A DNA stretch of 64,000 nt from Pedosphaera sp. (GTDB lineage Bacteria > Verrucomicrobiota > Verrucomicrobiia > Limisphaerales > Pedosphaeraceae). Location: NCBI GenBank assembly GCA_028293325.1, contig JAQGPA010000080.1:1-64000 (forward strand). The letters are read 5' to 3'. Shown here one piece after another: positions 8,324 through 17,771 of this stretch. Position numbers and translations under genes: made by a program. The notes under the pieces were generated by a model that ran no database searches, was not told the origin of the DNA, and was given only the letters and a program-made list of their open reading frames with translations. Position 1 is the first letter of the stretch. Every line of letters starts with the position of its first letter.

Positions 8324-9685
8324 TCACTGCTCCCAATCCGTCCACGTCACCAAATCCCCCAAACTCGGACGCCCATCGTGCCGCCACGTCAACGGCGGAC
8401 TCTGCATCCGCCCCAACGGACACACCCGCGTCACTCCCCAGTGTCCCAATTGCGTGACTAATTCCGTGGATTTTTCCTCCGTCGCCGCCAACCCCACCGT
8501 GGAAACGCTTCCCCGAACGCTGTCGGCGCTTTGCAACGCCTCGGTCAAATTCCCAACCCCCTTCACATAAATAAACCGGTTCAGGCATGAAAGTTGAAAC
8601 ATCGGATCCGCCTCGTAAATGACCGTCCACGCCGTCGAGTTTTCGCTGCACCAATGCCGCGTCTCCGGCGAGTGCGCCGCCCGAATTTCATAAAACGCCC
8701 GCTTGGACGCAATTACCGCCGCCGATTCCGCCGGCAACTCTCCGCGCGGCTCCGCTTGCTCGCGCCGCCCCAATTCCCCCGCCAACTGTTCCGCAAAAAG
8801 CTCCGGCGATATCGCCCCGCCGTTCTCGACGTATATAACATGCGGCGAAAGGCATCCCACTTGATCCCACGCCACCACGTCCGCCGCCGCTGCGGCTACA
8901 ATCTTTTTGGGACTGAACCCCGACAACGCCTCCTGCGTGATATAAGCGAAACTCACACGATGCCCATAAGCCAGAAACCGCGTCCGTGCCGGAACTTGTC
9001 GCCGAATGGCCGCGAGCGTTTCATCGCTCCCGGTGGCCGTGACACAATCCGCCTCTTTGAAAAGCGCCGTCTCCAAATGCGCGCTGCCGCCGCGCCAACT
9101 CGCAACTTCCAAGCACGCGCCCAGCTTGGGATCTGCCGCATAAAGCGAATGCGCAAACAACCGCGGCAGGAACGTTGCCCCACTGGAACACTTCACGAAC
9201 TGCGCCGAGCGCGTCAGCACGCCCAGCACAATGCTCATAAAAGTGGGATTTGGAATCCGCCCCGCCGTGATGTGCACGAGGAATTCTGGTCCGCTGGCCA
9301 GCGCCGCTCGTTGCAACTTTTGCTCCGCCGTTGAAGCGACCGGGCTGTCCAATCGTTGAAGATGTCCAATGTCCTGCACCAACAACGCCTGAAGATTCTC
9401 TCCCGTCAATTCGCGAAAAAACCCATCCAGCCCCGCCGCCAGCGTTGCTGCTGAAAATCCCGTCTCCTTCGGTCCCTGCTCCAGCGCATACTTGCGAAAT
9501 GGATAATCCGCCTCCAGCCAATTCTCCGCCGTCCCGCTCAACAACCGGATCAGCGACGCCGTCGTGCGCTGCACCATGTAAGTTTCGCGATTGCGCTTGA
9601 GCGCCTGGCACGTCTCTTCGATCATCGTCCCGGTCAGGACAGCTTCGGGCGGCAAGTCCGCCAAAAAATAATTGGGCAGGTTCAT
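8324..9685 (-). CDS. luxC: Acyl-CoA/acyl-protein reductase, LuxC family
   Basis: 453 residues. LuxC-type enzymes reduce an activated fatty acyl group to the aldehyde with NADPH through a cysteine thioester. The catalytic Cys is seen in WDQVGCLSPHVIYVE. Other family blocks are HITAGRIPNPTFMSIVLG, VKCSSGATFLPRLFAHSL, RVSFAYITQEAL, and the C-terminal CPLGRMQSPPLTWRHDGRPS. It overlaps the upstream MFS gene by four bases (ATGA), and a LuxE homologue lies one gene further upstream, so the three form an operon. No luciferase genes are present, so light production is not suggested; a fatty aldehyde or alcohol for another purpose is more likely. Confidence 0.88.
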   Translation of the reverse strand: MNLPNYFLADLPPEAVLTGTMIEETCQALKRNRETYMVQRTTASLIRLLSGTAENWLEADYPFRKYALEQGPKETGFSAATLAAGLDGFFRELTGENLQALLVQDIGHLQRLDSPVASTAEQKLQRAALASGPEFLVHITAGRIPNPTFMSIVLGVLTRSAQFVKCSSGATFLPRLFAHSLYAADPKLGACLEVASWRGGSAHLETALFKEADCVTATGSDETLAAIRRQVPARTRFLAYGHRVSFAYITQEALSGFSPKKIVAAAAADVVAWDQVGCLSPHVIYVENGGAISPELFAEQLAGELGRREQAEPRGELPAESAAVIASKRAFYEIRAAHSPETRHWCSENSTAWTVIYEADPMFQLSCLNRFIYVKGVGNLTEALQSADSVRGSVSTVGLAATEEKSTELVTQLGHWGVTRVCPLGRMQSPPLTWRHDGRPSLGDLVTWTDWEQ

Positions 9686-10953
9686 GGGCTGATAGATTCT
9701 GGACTCGCTATCGTCGGTTTCAACACCTCAGTTGCCACATGTCCCTCCAAACCTTCCCGTTTGCGAATCGCATGCAGACACGGCAGCCCGGCCAGCGAGA
9801 GCAACACCAGCAACGCCAACCCGCCGTATATCGGATAGTAACTCTCCGGCGACGCTGCATTCAGCCCCATTTTTTTCACCACCACGCCCATCGCCCAATG
9901 CGCCAAATTGCCGAACAATCCGCCTGCAGTGATGAAAAGACCAAAGACCCTTCCCCGCACGGCATCCGGCACTGATTCCATGATCGCCGCCTCAATCACC
10001 GGATAGCTCGCCATGAAGAAAAACCCATACGCCATCAACACCGGGAACATCCAACCTTTCGGCACATGCGGAAAGAGAACGATCATCGCCACCGCGCCCA
10101 GCAACAGCATCACCGCCCAGCGAATTCGCCCGCCATCGCTCAGATGACCAAAGAGCGGATTGCTGACTGCGGAGGCCAGAAAAATTCCTGAAATCACGAG
10201 CCCGGTGGTTCTCGGATTGAATCCCCGCGCAGTCTGCAGAAACAGAGAGCCCAGGCTCCCCATGCCCGACCCGGCAAAGTCTCGGAGGCTGAATGCAACT
10301 GCGGCGGCGAGAAAGAAAAACCACAAACTTGCCGTCGGAAATAGCTTTTCCTTCGTCACCCGCTTCACGCCGGGCGCCGGACCGCGCTCCTCCTGTGCGA
10401 GCCAGTAAAACACACCCGCAAAGATGCAACCGAGCACTCCAAGTTCCACCACCGGCGCGCGCCAACTCCCGGACATCTCCGCGCGCCAACCTGTGTAGAT
10501 GGGACTGACAAAAAAGCCCACGCTTGCCCCAATCGCGGTAAGTCCCAGGGCCTTGCCGGTCTTGGCCGGATATAATCGCGCGACCAACGCCGTCGCCGCC
10601 GGATGATAAAAACTCCCGCCAAACCCCGCCAATGCCACGCTCAATAATGCGTATGGATAATTCGGAGCCCATCCCAGCCCAATAAAACCCAGGCCGTTAA
10701 TCGCCAGCCCCACCGCAAGTAATTTCTTTCGGCTGACCCGATCCGCCAGCACCCCCATCGGATAACTCGGCACAAAATATGCAATCCCCATTACTGTCAC
10801 CAGCAAGGTCGCCTGTTCAACTCCCGCCAGCTTGAGATCTTTTTGAATCAGCAGATACAGCGGAATCAGCGCCATCTGATACAGATGCGTAAAACCATGC
10901 AACACCCCGGAAAGCCAGAGCGTCCTTACCCTATGATTTTGCTCATCACTCAT
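9682..10953 (-). CDS. MFS transporter
   Basis: 423 residues with about 12 hydrophobic segments. The loop YFVPSYPMGVLADRVSRKKL between helices 2 and 3 is the standard MFS signature, and GFGGSFYHPAATALVARLYP a conserved helix-4/5 region; NPLFGHLSDGGR repeats the pattern in the second half. It lies between luxE (56 bp upstream) and luxC (four-base overlap), so its substrate is probably linked to the acyl-reduction pathway, as a donor, product or efflux target. The exact substrate cannot be read from sequence. Confidence 0.88.
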   Translation of the reverse strand: MSDEQNHRVRTLWLSGVLHGFTHLYQMALIPLYLLIQKDLKLAGVEQATLLVTVMGIAYFVPSYPMGVLADRVSRKKLLAVGLAINGLGFIGLGWAPNYPYALLSVALAGFGGSFYHPAATALVARLYPAKTGKALGLTAIGASVGFFVSPIYTGWRAEMSGSWRAPVVELGVLGCIFAGVFYWLAQEERGPAPGVKRVTKEKLFPTASLWFFFLAAAVAFSLRDFAGSGMGSLGSLFLQTARGFNPRTTGLVISGIFLASAVSNPLFGHLSDGGRIRWAVMLLLGAVAMIVLFPHVPKGWMFPVLMAYGFFFMASYPVIEAAIMESVPDAVRGRVFGLFITAGGLFGNLAHWAMGVVVKKMGLNAASPESYYPIYGGLALLVLLSLAGLPCLHAIRKREGLEGHVATEVLKPTIASPESISP

Positions 10954-11009
10954 CGCATCATCCTAAACATACCGACAAAACATACGATCTCGTTATCAAC
11001 ATCTATAAA

Positions 11010-12125
11010 TTAAACACTCATCAACGAACATCCGCGCGGCTCCGCCAACGTCGCCCGGCCAATCAACTCAAACCCACTGCCTCGGCGAATTCCCAAATCC
11101 TCCGTTTGAATCGCCATGACCGAACGAACATTCGCCAGATCAAAAACTCGAATCAATCCTGTTTCCCCTTCGCCAACTTCCCTCCCCGTTTCCGGTGACA
11201 CCACCTGCACCCTCGCCCAGGGCGGAAACTGAAATACTCTCCGCTGCACTCCGCGCTCCGCACTCAGCACTTCCCGATCGTAGGCTTGTGAACTCAGCTC
11301 ACTCATCCCGTATTCACAAACGATATTCTGCGCCGCCACGCCGAGCCACTGCGTGATCAACGAGTGCAGTTCCGCTTTGGGCAGACTCCGCGAACGTCCT
11401 TTGTAACCGCCCGTTTCCAATACCCGTGAACCTATTGGCAAATGCAATCGCTCTCCCACTTCCGCCAAATAATCCAGTAGATGCACAAAACTGAACGCCG
11501 TACCCAACAGCCTCACCGGACGCTTCACTGTTATCGCCTCGCGCAACAACTCCACCGTCCGCTCCAAATCCAAAGTCCACGATCCATCACCTTCAACCCG
11601 CCCCATAAAAAATGTATCCGCCGCCGCGAATTTCCGGCCAACCGCATCAAACATATGCGCCAGGGATGAATGTGGCGCCTGCTCGGCTGTCGGCGTGAGC
11701 ATAATAAACCTCAACCCCCGCGCACCCACATGCGTCTCAAACCACGGCAATAACGATGCTTCATAAATCGCGAGCGATTCCGCATTGTGAAAATGTCGGC
11801 TCGGACGCTCCCCCGTTGTCCCGCTCGAATGAAAAACACGCGTACGCTCCGCCTCTGGCAAACTGGTCACTTCAAATTCCTTAAACGCCGCCGTCGCCAC
11901 TGCTGGGATGCTCCGCCAATCCGCAACACTTTCCGCCGTCACCTTACGGGCCTGGCAAAAAGTTCTATAAGCCGGATTGCCCTCCCTCTGAAGCCCAAAA
12001 AGTTGCGTCGCGAGTTCCTGGAATTGCTCTTCAGCATTCGACGCAGTGAGTTCGCCGGAGGAATTCTGGCGAATAAAGTCGCGCAAACGCGCGGCGTATG
12101 TGGAAAATGTTAAACGTTCAGTCAT
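11010..12125 (-). CDS. luxE: Acyl-protein synthetase, LuxE family
   Basis: 371 residues from the ATG at 12125 (MTERLTFSTYAARLRDFI); an upstream extension to 12245 lacks family character. LuxE activates a fatty acid as acyl-AMP, holds it on a Cys and passes it to LuxC. The adenylate-forming loop is HSSGTTGERPSRHF, and LETGGYKGRSR, CEYGMSELSSQAYD and FDLANVRSVMAIQTEDLG are typical of the family. It is the first gene of the luxE-MFS-luxC operon and lies 183 bp after a JmjC-like gene on the same strand. With LuxC it forms a complete fatty-acid reductase pair, but the LuxD thioesterase is not present. Confidence 0.87.
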   Translation of the reverse strand: MTERLTFSTYAARLRDFIRQNSSGELTASNAEEQFQELATQLFGLQREGNPAYRTFCQARKVTAESVADWRSIPAVATAAFKEFEVTSLPEAERTRVFHSSGTTGERPSRHFHNAESLAIYEASLLPWFETHVGARGLRFIMLTPTAEQAPHSSLAHMFDAVGRKFAAADTFFMGRVEGDGSWTLDLERTVELLREAITVKRPVRLLGTAFSFVHLLDYLAEVGERLHLPIGSRVLETGGYKGRSRSLPKAELHSLITQWLGVAAQNIVCEYGMSELSSQAYDREVLSAERGVQRRVFQFPPWARVQVVSPETGREVGEGETGLIRVFDLANVRSVMAIQTEDLGIRRGSGFELIGRATLAEPRGCSLMSV

Positions 12126-12308
12126 GCGGTTTTGCCGGTTACATATTGGCTGGTTTTCCGCTACAGCCAACATCAGTGTCGAATGACTGGTAACTATTGT
12201 CGAGGGATAAAATGGCTGCCTGGCTGGCCAATGAAGCTTGGCCATGGGTCGCTAATCTCGGCCATCTGCTACCGAGAAGTTTGAAAATCAGCCCGCTGCC
12301 GCAACTCT

Positions 12309-13208
12309 CTAGCTGTACAAGCTCTCTTTCTTGAACATCCGGCGGGCCTTGGTCAGGCCGCCAATCACGCCCCGCTTCATCGCATCCCCCACCTTCGATT
12401 TTCCCGGAGGCGTCGGCTTTAATCCCATCTTGCGCATATAATAATTCGCGCGATACAGGTTCGCCTTGACGAAGTTGCGGTAATGAAAATTGATGCTCAG
12501 CGAAATGGAAACCCCGCCGCCGTTCTTCACCCAATGCGGACAACCCACCGGCACATGCACGCCCGTGCCCGGCTTCAACAAATATTCCGTTGACCGGTTT
12601 TGATGCTGCTCCTTGTACGTCGCCGCGTTGTTATCCACCGTCCAGAATCGTTCCAACTCCTCTTCGGTAATCACCGTGCGATCATTTTTATCAAAAACGT
12701 AAATATATTTGTCGCCGCGAATTTGCAGCAGGATGTTGCACTCCCGGTCAATATGATAAGGCGTGACGCGTCCGGGCGAATTCAAAAAGAATATCGCGTC
12801 CTTCGCCTTCACGAACCGCTTGAAATCCAAGCCGCTCAATTTCTCCACTTCCGCCATGCAGTCTTCCAAAATCTTCAAGTAGGCCGGATCCTTCTGGATG
12901 TGCCGGATGATGATCCATGCGTTCGCCTGTTCCAACCGATTGAAAGCCTCCTCCACTGACAAACTCCGCGCGGGCGTCTGGTCCCACCGCTGGTTGATCT
13001 TGATATCGCCCATGTCGAAATAGATGTCCTTATTGTTCTCCTTTCGGGCCTGCACCAACTCAAACAACTTCTCGAACTTAAACAATGGATGGTCCGCCAG
13101 TTGGTGCTTGACCATGAAGCTGGTGCGGTCAAATTCGCGGCGGAAGGCCTGCTCATCAACATCCAGCAACCGCCCCGAAGCCTTGGGTTTTTCCATTGTG
13201 GTTTCCAT
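12309..13208 (-). CDS. JmjC/cupin-like 2-oxoglutarate-Fe(II) oxygenase-type protein (copy A)
   Basis: 299 residues, no signal peptide. The core is a cupin-like jelly roll of the JmjC-like group: TPYHIDRECNILLQIRGDKY provides the His-x-Asp metal pair and GVHVPVGCPHWVKNGG the distal His. The family hydroxylates proteins or small molecules using 2-oxoglutarate and iron. It ends in a basic segment with MRKMGLKPTPPGKSK that is also seen in its divergent partner at 13511. The pair is probably an old duplication, now 302 bp apart head to head. Placed upstream of luxE on the same strand, it might act in the same pathway. ATG codons at 13208 and 13196 are possible starts. Confidence 0.75.
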   Translation of the reverse strand: METTMEKPKASGRLLDVDEQAFRREFDRTSFMVKHQLADHPLFKFEKLFELVQARKENNKDIYFDMGDIKINQRWDQTPARSLSVEEAFNRLEQANAWIIIRHIQKDPAYLKILEDCMAEVEKLSGLDFKRFVKAKDAIFFLNSPGRVTPYHIDRECNILLQIRGDKYIYVFDKNDRTVITEEELERFWTVDNNAATYKEQHQNRSTEYLLKPGTGVHVPVGCPHWVKNGGGVSISLSINFHYRNFVKANLYRANYYMRKMGLKPTPPGKSKVGDAMKRGVIGGLTKARRMFKKESLYS

Positions 13209-13510
13209 AATCAGTTTCGCCGTTCTGTTTTTACTGCCGTGTGATTCGTGCCGCTGGAACCTAAAATAGCGGAAATTTTCGCTGCTGCTTTATGCGGATT
13301 ATCGTTCTCTCGTATCGGCGTCATTTAAGCCATAAAAGGCCTGTTCTGCAAGTTTAAAGTGCTCCAAAACTTCTCCGTGTTAATACGTACCTCGCCTTCG
13401 GTAATCCCTCTGGCGCATTACCTTTTGACACTCAAACTTCACCAGCAAACTTGAACGCGCCCGCACAATAAACTCGACAAACCACGCCTTGAATCAGTAA
13501 TAGTTATGGC
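13209..13510. other. Divergent intergenic region of the two JmjC-like genes
   Basis: 302 bp. It must hold both promoters. TTGACACTC near 13425 resembles a -35 element but no matching -10 at good spacing was found, and no inverted operator stood out. CGTGTGATTCGTGCCGC near 13240 looks like a fragment of the text-like intergenic repeats seen elsewhere. Confidence 0.3.
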
Positions 13511-14422
13511 ATGAATGCGCTTACAAGCGACGCGCGAGGCTCTCATCTCGGTCTGGATTCCCAGGTGTTCCAACAATCCTTCGACCGCGAACCCTTTGGC
13601 ATTACGCATGACCTGCACACGTTGGACATGTTCCAATTTGATTCGCTCCGCGCGCTAGCCAATGTTTACAGCCGCAACCCGCAGGATTGTTACGTGGGCA
13701 CCAGCGCGGCCTCGGCCGGTTCCAAGTTTTACGCGCCCAATCACGTCGGCCTCGACCCTGCCGAAACCATGGACAAGCTGGACACCGGCGCTTACCGCAT
13801 CTTGCTGAAGCGCCTGGAACGGCACGACAAACGATTCCGCAAATTACTCGACGACCTCTTCCACCAAGTCATTGAACAGCGCGGCGGGCTTAAGGGTGAA
13901 CGTCTGGTGCGTTTGGAATCCTCGGTCTTTATCAGTTCCGCCGCTTCGACGACTCCCTTCCATTTCGACCCCGAAATCCAATTCTTTCACCAGATTTTTG
14001 GCGATAAGATTTATCACGTTTATTCACCGGCTACCGTCTCCGAGCCGGAACTCGAACGCTTTTATTTGCGCGGTGTCGTTGACATCGGCCAGGTTGACCT
14101 GAAGGGTCGCGACCCCAAACGCGAGAGCGTCTTCGCACTGTCTCCCGGCAAAGGTCTGCATCAACCCCAAAACGCCCCGCATTGGGTCGAGACCAAGGCC
14201 ACCCGCTCCATCTCCTTTTCATTCGTCTTTGAGACGGACGCCACCCGCTCCGTTGGCCGCGCCCGTTCCTTCAATCATTACATGCGCAAGTTCGGAATTA
14301 AACCGGCCCAACTCGGAACTCATCCCGATCTTGATGCCTTTAAATCCGGCACCATGCGCGTCGTCATTCCCGCCCGCCAGGTCCTGGGCAAAGCCGTGCG
14401 CAAGGCGCTCCGCAAACCCTGA
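13511..14422 (+). CDS. JmjC/cupin-like 2-oxoglutarate-Fe(II) oxygenase-type protein (copy B)
   Basis: 303 residues. Same fold and layout as the protein at 12309: TTPFHFDPEIQFFHQIFGDK gives the His-x-Asp pair and GKGLHQPQNAPHWVETK the last His, with an Arg-rich tail after NHYMRKFGIKPAQLG. The N-terminal half (residues 1-130) is diverged from copy A. An oxygenase acting on a protein or lipid-linked target is plausible from the family, but no substrate is known. It is transcribed alone and divergently from copy A and the lux-type operon. The metal residues are intact, so activity is expected. Confidence 0.75.
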   Translation: MNALTSDARGSHLGLDSQVFQQSFDREPFGITHDLHTLDMFQFDSLRALANVYSRNPQDCYVGTSAASAGSKFYAPNHVGLDPAETMDKLDTGAYRILLKRLERHDKRFRKLLDDLFHQVIEQRGGLKGERLVRLESSVFISSAASTTPFHFDPEIQFFHQIFGDKIYHVYSPATVSEPELERFYLRGVVDIGQVDLKGRDPKRESVFALSPGKGLHQPQNAPHWVETKATRSISFSFVFETDATRSVGRARSFNHYMRKFGIKPAQLGTHPDLDAFKSGTMRVVIPARQVLGKAVRKALRKP

Positions 14423-14513
14423 CCTTTTTTTCGGGTTCTAACTGCGTTGAGTAAAATGCCGGCGTGCCATCCGGGAACTATTGCCAAATCTTTCCGTCCA
14501 TAATTTCCTCAAC

Positions 14514-15323
14514 TCACCTGGCGGAGTGAACTTGCCGGCCACGGTTTTGACGCCGTTGGTAAGAACTTGCTCTGCGACTATTTCCCTCGCCATTGGGTTG
14601 TGTGCTTTCTGTTCGCGGTCGGGACGAACGCCCGCCGCGTGAACTGCGAGGCAAAGGCTCGGGCGCTTCCTCCTCTTCCTCCCATTCCACCGGCTGGCTG
14701 CCGAAATTCGGCATTGCGGCCAAAGTATCGTCAGATGGCAGTTCGTAAACACGCGCAATGGATCCATACTTGCTCGGCTGCATTCGTCCGATGCTTGCCA
14801 CCGAGTGCCGGACATCCTCCAGCCCGGTTGCCCACAACTCCTCCACCGTCGCGCGCGAGAAATCATAACCCTTGGAGTGCCCGGCATGCGAAAGACCGCG
14901 ATTAGTCAGGCGCGCGATCGTCATCTCCCCGATGTCGCGTGCGGGCGCGAGTTTCTGCACGTCCGGATCATCCTTGAACGACGCCGGCAGCTTGGCCAAC
15001 AACCGCTTCAGCGCACAGTGCATTTCCGCAAGTTTCCTGATCCGGTCGGTGTTGAAAGGTATCCTGCTCGCAAGGCGGATGTCCTTCTCCCGCCTGATTA
15101 CCTCATCGATATCCTGCGGCAGATCCCCATCCGCCCGGAAAATGTCGATTTGCAGAACCAGCGCCCGCTCCCGCGGCAGGTTCTCCAGCACATACCAAAG
15201 CGGCGAATTGGACACAATGCCACCATCCCAATAGTACTCGCCATTGATCACCACCGGGGGAAGACCGGGCGCGACCGCTGGCAGCGAGCATTTGCTATGG
15301 ATTTTTTCGCCTGATGCTGGCAC
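14514..15323 (-). pseudogene. Patatin-like phospholipase remnant, 5' truncated and probably frameshifted
   Basis: The frame starts in the middle of a patatin domain: the first family-like segment is LPAVAPGLPPVVINGEYYWD, followed by GGIVSNSPLWYVLE, LVLQIDIFRADGDLP and KGYDFSRATVEELWATG, as in long patatins with a DUF3734-type extension. The nucleophile motif GxSxG and the oxyanion loop, normally about 150-200 residues earlier, are missing; only 10 bp separate this frame from the divergent TPR gene. Near the 3' end the main frame turns into an RS-rich low-complexity tail, while a neighbouring frame reads NPMAREIVAEQVLTNGVKTV and continues naturally to 14438, so a frameshift near 14620-14680 is likely. 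Both defects indicate a dead gene; an internal-start product would lack the catalytic Ser. Confidence 0.7.
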
Positions 15324-15332
15324 AATATTCTC

Positions 15333-16730
15333 ATGTCAGAAAAGAGTCTCACCGAGCTCACGCGGGATTTGCGCGGCCTCTATAACCGGGGTAACGATGC
15401 CATTCAGCGGGAGAACTACGATTATGCCATCGAACTGTTCACCCAGCTTCTGACCCAGGATCCATGTTTTTACGAATGCCGCAAGGCTCTGCGGTTGGCG
15501 CAGCACCGGAAAGCCGGTACGGCCAGCCGCGGATTTTTTAAAAAAGTCTTCAGCGGCGCAAATTCCTCCCCGCTGGTGGCCAAAGGACAGATGGCTCTGC
15601 GCAACAGTCCCCTCGAGGCGCTCCAAATTGCCGAGCAAATCCTCATGAGTGACGCCAACAGCACCGGCGGTCACCGACTCCTCGCCGAGGCCGCGCTGGC
15701 AGCCGACATGCCCCGAACGGCGATCATGTCACTGGAGGTGGTGGTCCGAAATATGCCCAAGGACAAATCGGCGAACATGCAACTGGCCGAAGCCCTGGCC
15801 AAAGCCGGCGAGCAAACCAAAGCCGAGAAGATTTATGCCGAGTTGCAAAGGGAATACCCGAACGACAACGATATCTTCATGGCGTTGAAAAATGTCTCCG
15901 CCAGTAAGACGATGGACGAAGGCGGCTACGGGGCGCTCGAAGGCGGCCAGGGTTCTTATCGCGATATTTTGAAGAACAAGGCGGAGACAGTTTCACTCGA
16001 ACAGGAGAACCGCCAGGTCAAGACGGAAGACGTGGCCGAGCGGTTGATCCTCGAAAAGGAAGCACGGCTCAAAACGGAACCGACCAATCTAAAACTCCTG
16101 CGCGACCTCGGCGAGCTCTGCACGGAAAAAAACCAATTTGACCGCGCCCTCGGCTTTTATGAGAAAATCGTGGCCATCGATGGCGGCAACGATTCCTCGC
16201 TGCAACGCAAAATCGCCGAAACCAAAGTACGCAAGTTTGATTACACCGCGGCCCAACTCGATCCCGCCACGCCGGACTACGCGGAAAAGCTCGCCCAGAT
16301 TAAAGCCGACCGCATCGCCTACCAATTGGACGAATGCCGCCAGCGGGCCGAACGGTATCCCACCGATCTGCAAATCCGCTTTGAGTTCGGTGTCTTGCTG
16401 TTCGAGACGGGCAAACTCAGCGAAGCCATCCAGGAATTTCAAAAAGCGATCAACAACCCGCATCGCCGCATCCAGGCCATGAATTATCTGGCGCAATGCT
16501 TTGCCCGCCGCGGTATGAATGACCTCGCCGCCAAGCGCCTGCAGGATGCCCTCAAGGAAAAACTCGTCTTGGATGATGAGAAGAAGGACCTGATCTACAC
16601 GCTTGGTTCCGTCCTGGAAAAAATGGGCAAGCGCGAAGAAGCCATCGAACAATTCAAACTCCTCTACGAAGTGGACATCGGCTACAAGGACGTCGCCGCC
16701 AAAATCGACGCTTATTACGCGGGCAGTTAA
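15333..16730 (+). CDS. Tetratricopeptide-repeat protein
   Basis: 465 residues, no signal peptide or membrane segment. TPR-like helical pairs are visible at about 17-50 (RGNDAIQRENYDYAIELFTQ), 145-180 (AKAGEQTKAEKIYAELQREY), 250-290 (NQFDRALGFYEKIVAIDG), 335-370 (ETGKLSEAIQEFQKAINNP) and 410-445 (GKREEAIEQFKLLYEVDI). A charged, extended linker lies near 195-240. Such proteins are protein-interaction scaffolds; partners are unknown. Its promoter must lie inside the decayed patatin remnant. It converges on ispA, 15 bp away. Confidence 0.8.
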   Translation: MSEKSLTELTRDLRGLYNRGNDAIQRENYDYAIELFTQLLTQDPCFYECRKALRLAQHRKAGTASRGFFKKVFSGANSSPLVAKGQMALRNSPLEALQIAEQILMSDANSTGGHRLLAEAALAADMPRTAIMSLEVVVRNMPKDKSANMQLAEALAKAGEQTKAEKIYAELQREYPNDNDIFMALKNVSASKTMDEGGYGALEGGQGSYRDILKNKAETVSLEQENRQVKTEDVAERLILEKEARLKTEPTNLKLLRDLGELCTEKNQFDRALGFYEKIVAIDGGNDSSLQRKIAETKVRKFDYTAAQLDPATPDYAEKLAQIKADRIAYQLDECRQRAERYPTDLQIRFEFGVLLFETGKLSEAIQEFQKAINNPHRRIQAMNYLAQCFARRGMNDLAAKRLQDALKEKLVLDDEKKDLIYTLGSVLEKMGKREEAIEQFKLLYEVDIGYKDVAAKIDAYYAGS

Positions 16731-16745
16731 GGCGTCCGTTATTTC

Positions 16746-17675
16746 TTATTTATCCCGCTGTAGCAAATAGGTAGCGAGTGCTTCCAACGCCACTGCCTTG
16801 CCGCCAAAAATCTTCAACGCCGCAAATGCCCGCTCCGTCAACTGCGTGGCAATCCGGCGGGATTTCTCCAGCCCAATGATCGCGGGATAAGTCGCCTTTT
16901 GCGCTGCCGTGTCTTTGCCGGCTGTCTTGCCAAGCTGCTCGCTGGTCTGGGTGACATCGAGGATGTCATCGATGATCTGGAACGCCAGTCCCACATTATA
17001 ACCGAAATCGGTCAGTGCTTTGAGTTGAACCGCCGTGCAGTTGGCGCTCATGCCGCCGAGCCTCACGGCGCAGCAAAGTAGCGCCGAAGTTTTGCGTTCG
17101 TGAATATACTTGAGCTGGCTGACGGAGATCTTTTTCCCTTCCCCTTCCAAATCCGCGACCTGTCCGGCAATAAGCTGCAGCGATCCAGACGCTTTGGCCA
17201 ATTCGAGAATGATGTCCTGGTGCGAATAACGTGGCCACGACCGGCACTTCGCCGCGATCTCGAATGCCTGCGTCAGCAATGCATCACCCGCCAGCACCGC
17301 AATGCCTTCGCCAAAAACCTTGTGGTTCGTCAACTTTCCCCGGCGATAATCATCATTGTCCATCGCGGGCAGGTCATCGTGGATGAGCGAATAGGTATGA
17401 ATGCATTCCACAGCGCAGGCCAACGGCATCGCTTCCTGCTCTTTCCCCCCGCACGCCGCCGCCGCCGCCAAGCAAAGCGCCGGTCGCATCCGCTTCCCAC
17501 CGGCAAAAAGCGAATAATGCATCGCTTTATGAATTGTCGCGGGTTTGGTCGCGGAACTGGGCAAAAACCGGCCCAAAGCTGCGTTGACCGCCATGGATTG
17601 GTTCTTCACATAGCCTTGCAAATCAAAAGGCTGCGACTTGCTGCTTCGAGGATTTTTGGCTTTGGCTGCTGGCAC
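16746..17675 (-). CDS. ispA: Farnesyl/geranylgeranyl diphosphate synthase (polyprenyl synthetase)
   Basis: 309 residues if a GTG at 17675 is used; ATG at 17594 gives 282. The longer form is preferred because the family normally has an extra helix before NAALGRFLP, but neither start has a good ribosome site. Both Asp-rich motifs are present: HDDLPAMDNDDYRRGKLTNH (FARM) and FQIIDDILDVT (SARM), plus GGKRMRPALCLAAA and ERKTSALL. It condenses isopentenyl diphosphate with allylic primers to C15 or longer chains for quinone, carotenoid or undecaprenyl synthesis. It is divergent from rpoZ, with only about 96 bp between the starts. Confidence 0.9.
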   Translation of the reverse strand: MPAAKAKNPRSSKSQPFDLQGYVKNQSMAVNAALGRFLPSSATKPATIHKAMHYSLFAGGKRMRPALCLAAAAACGGKEQEAMPLACAVECIHTYSLIHDDLPAMDNDDYRRGKLTNHKVFGEGIAVLAGDALLTQAFEIAAKCRSWPRYSHQDIILELAKASGSLQLIAGQVADLEGEGKKISVSQLKYIHERKTSALLCCAVRLGGMSANCTAVQLKALTDFGYNVGLAFQIIDDILDVTQTSEQLGKTAGKDTAAQKATYPAIIGLEKSRRIATQLTERAFAALKIFGGKAVALEALATYLLQRDK

Positions 17676-17771
17676 GGGCGGTTTTTTAAGGAAACTTTGC
17701 TCCGGACGCAAGCGCCGATTGGCGTTTTCGCCAAGTATTTTTCTGTTGCTTCCCGGTGCCGAAGGACTATT

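Noticed and set aside
8324-12125. Bioluminescence operon because of LuxC and LuxE homologues
   Set aside because: No luciferase or LuxD-type gene is present, and LuxC/LuxE homologues occur in non-luminous bacteria.
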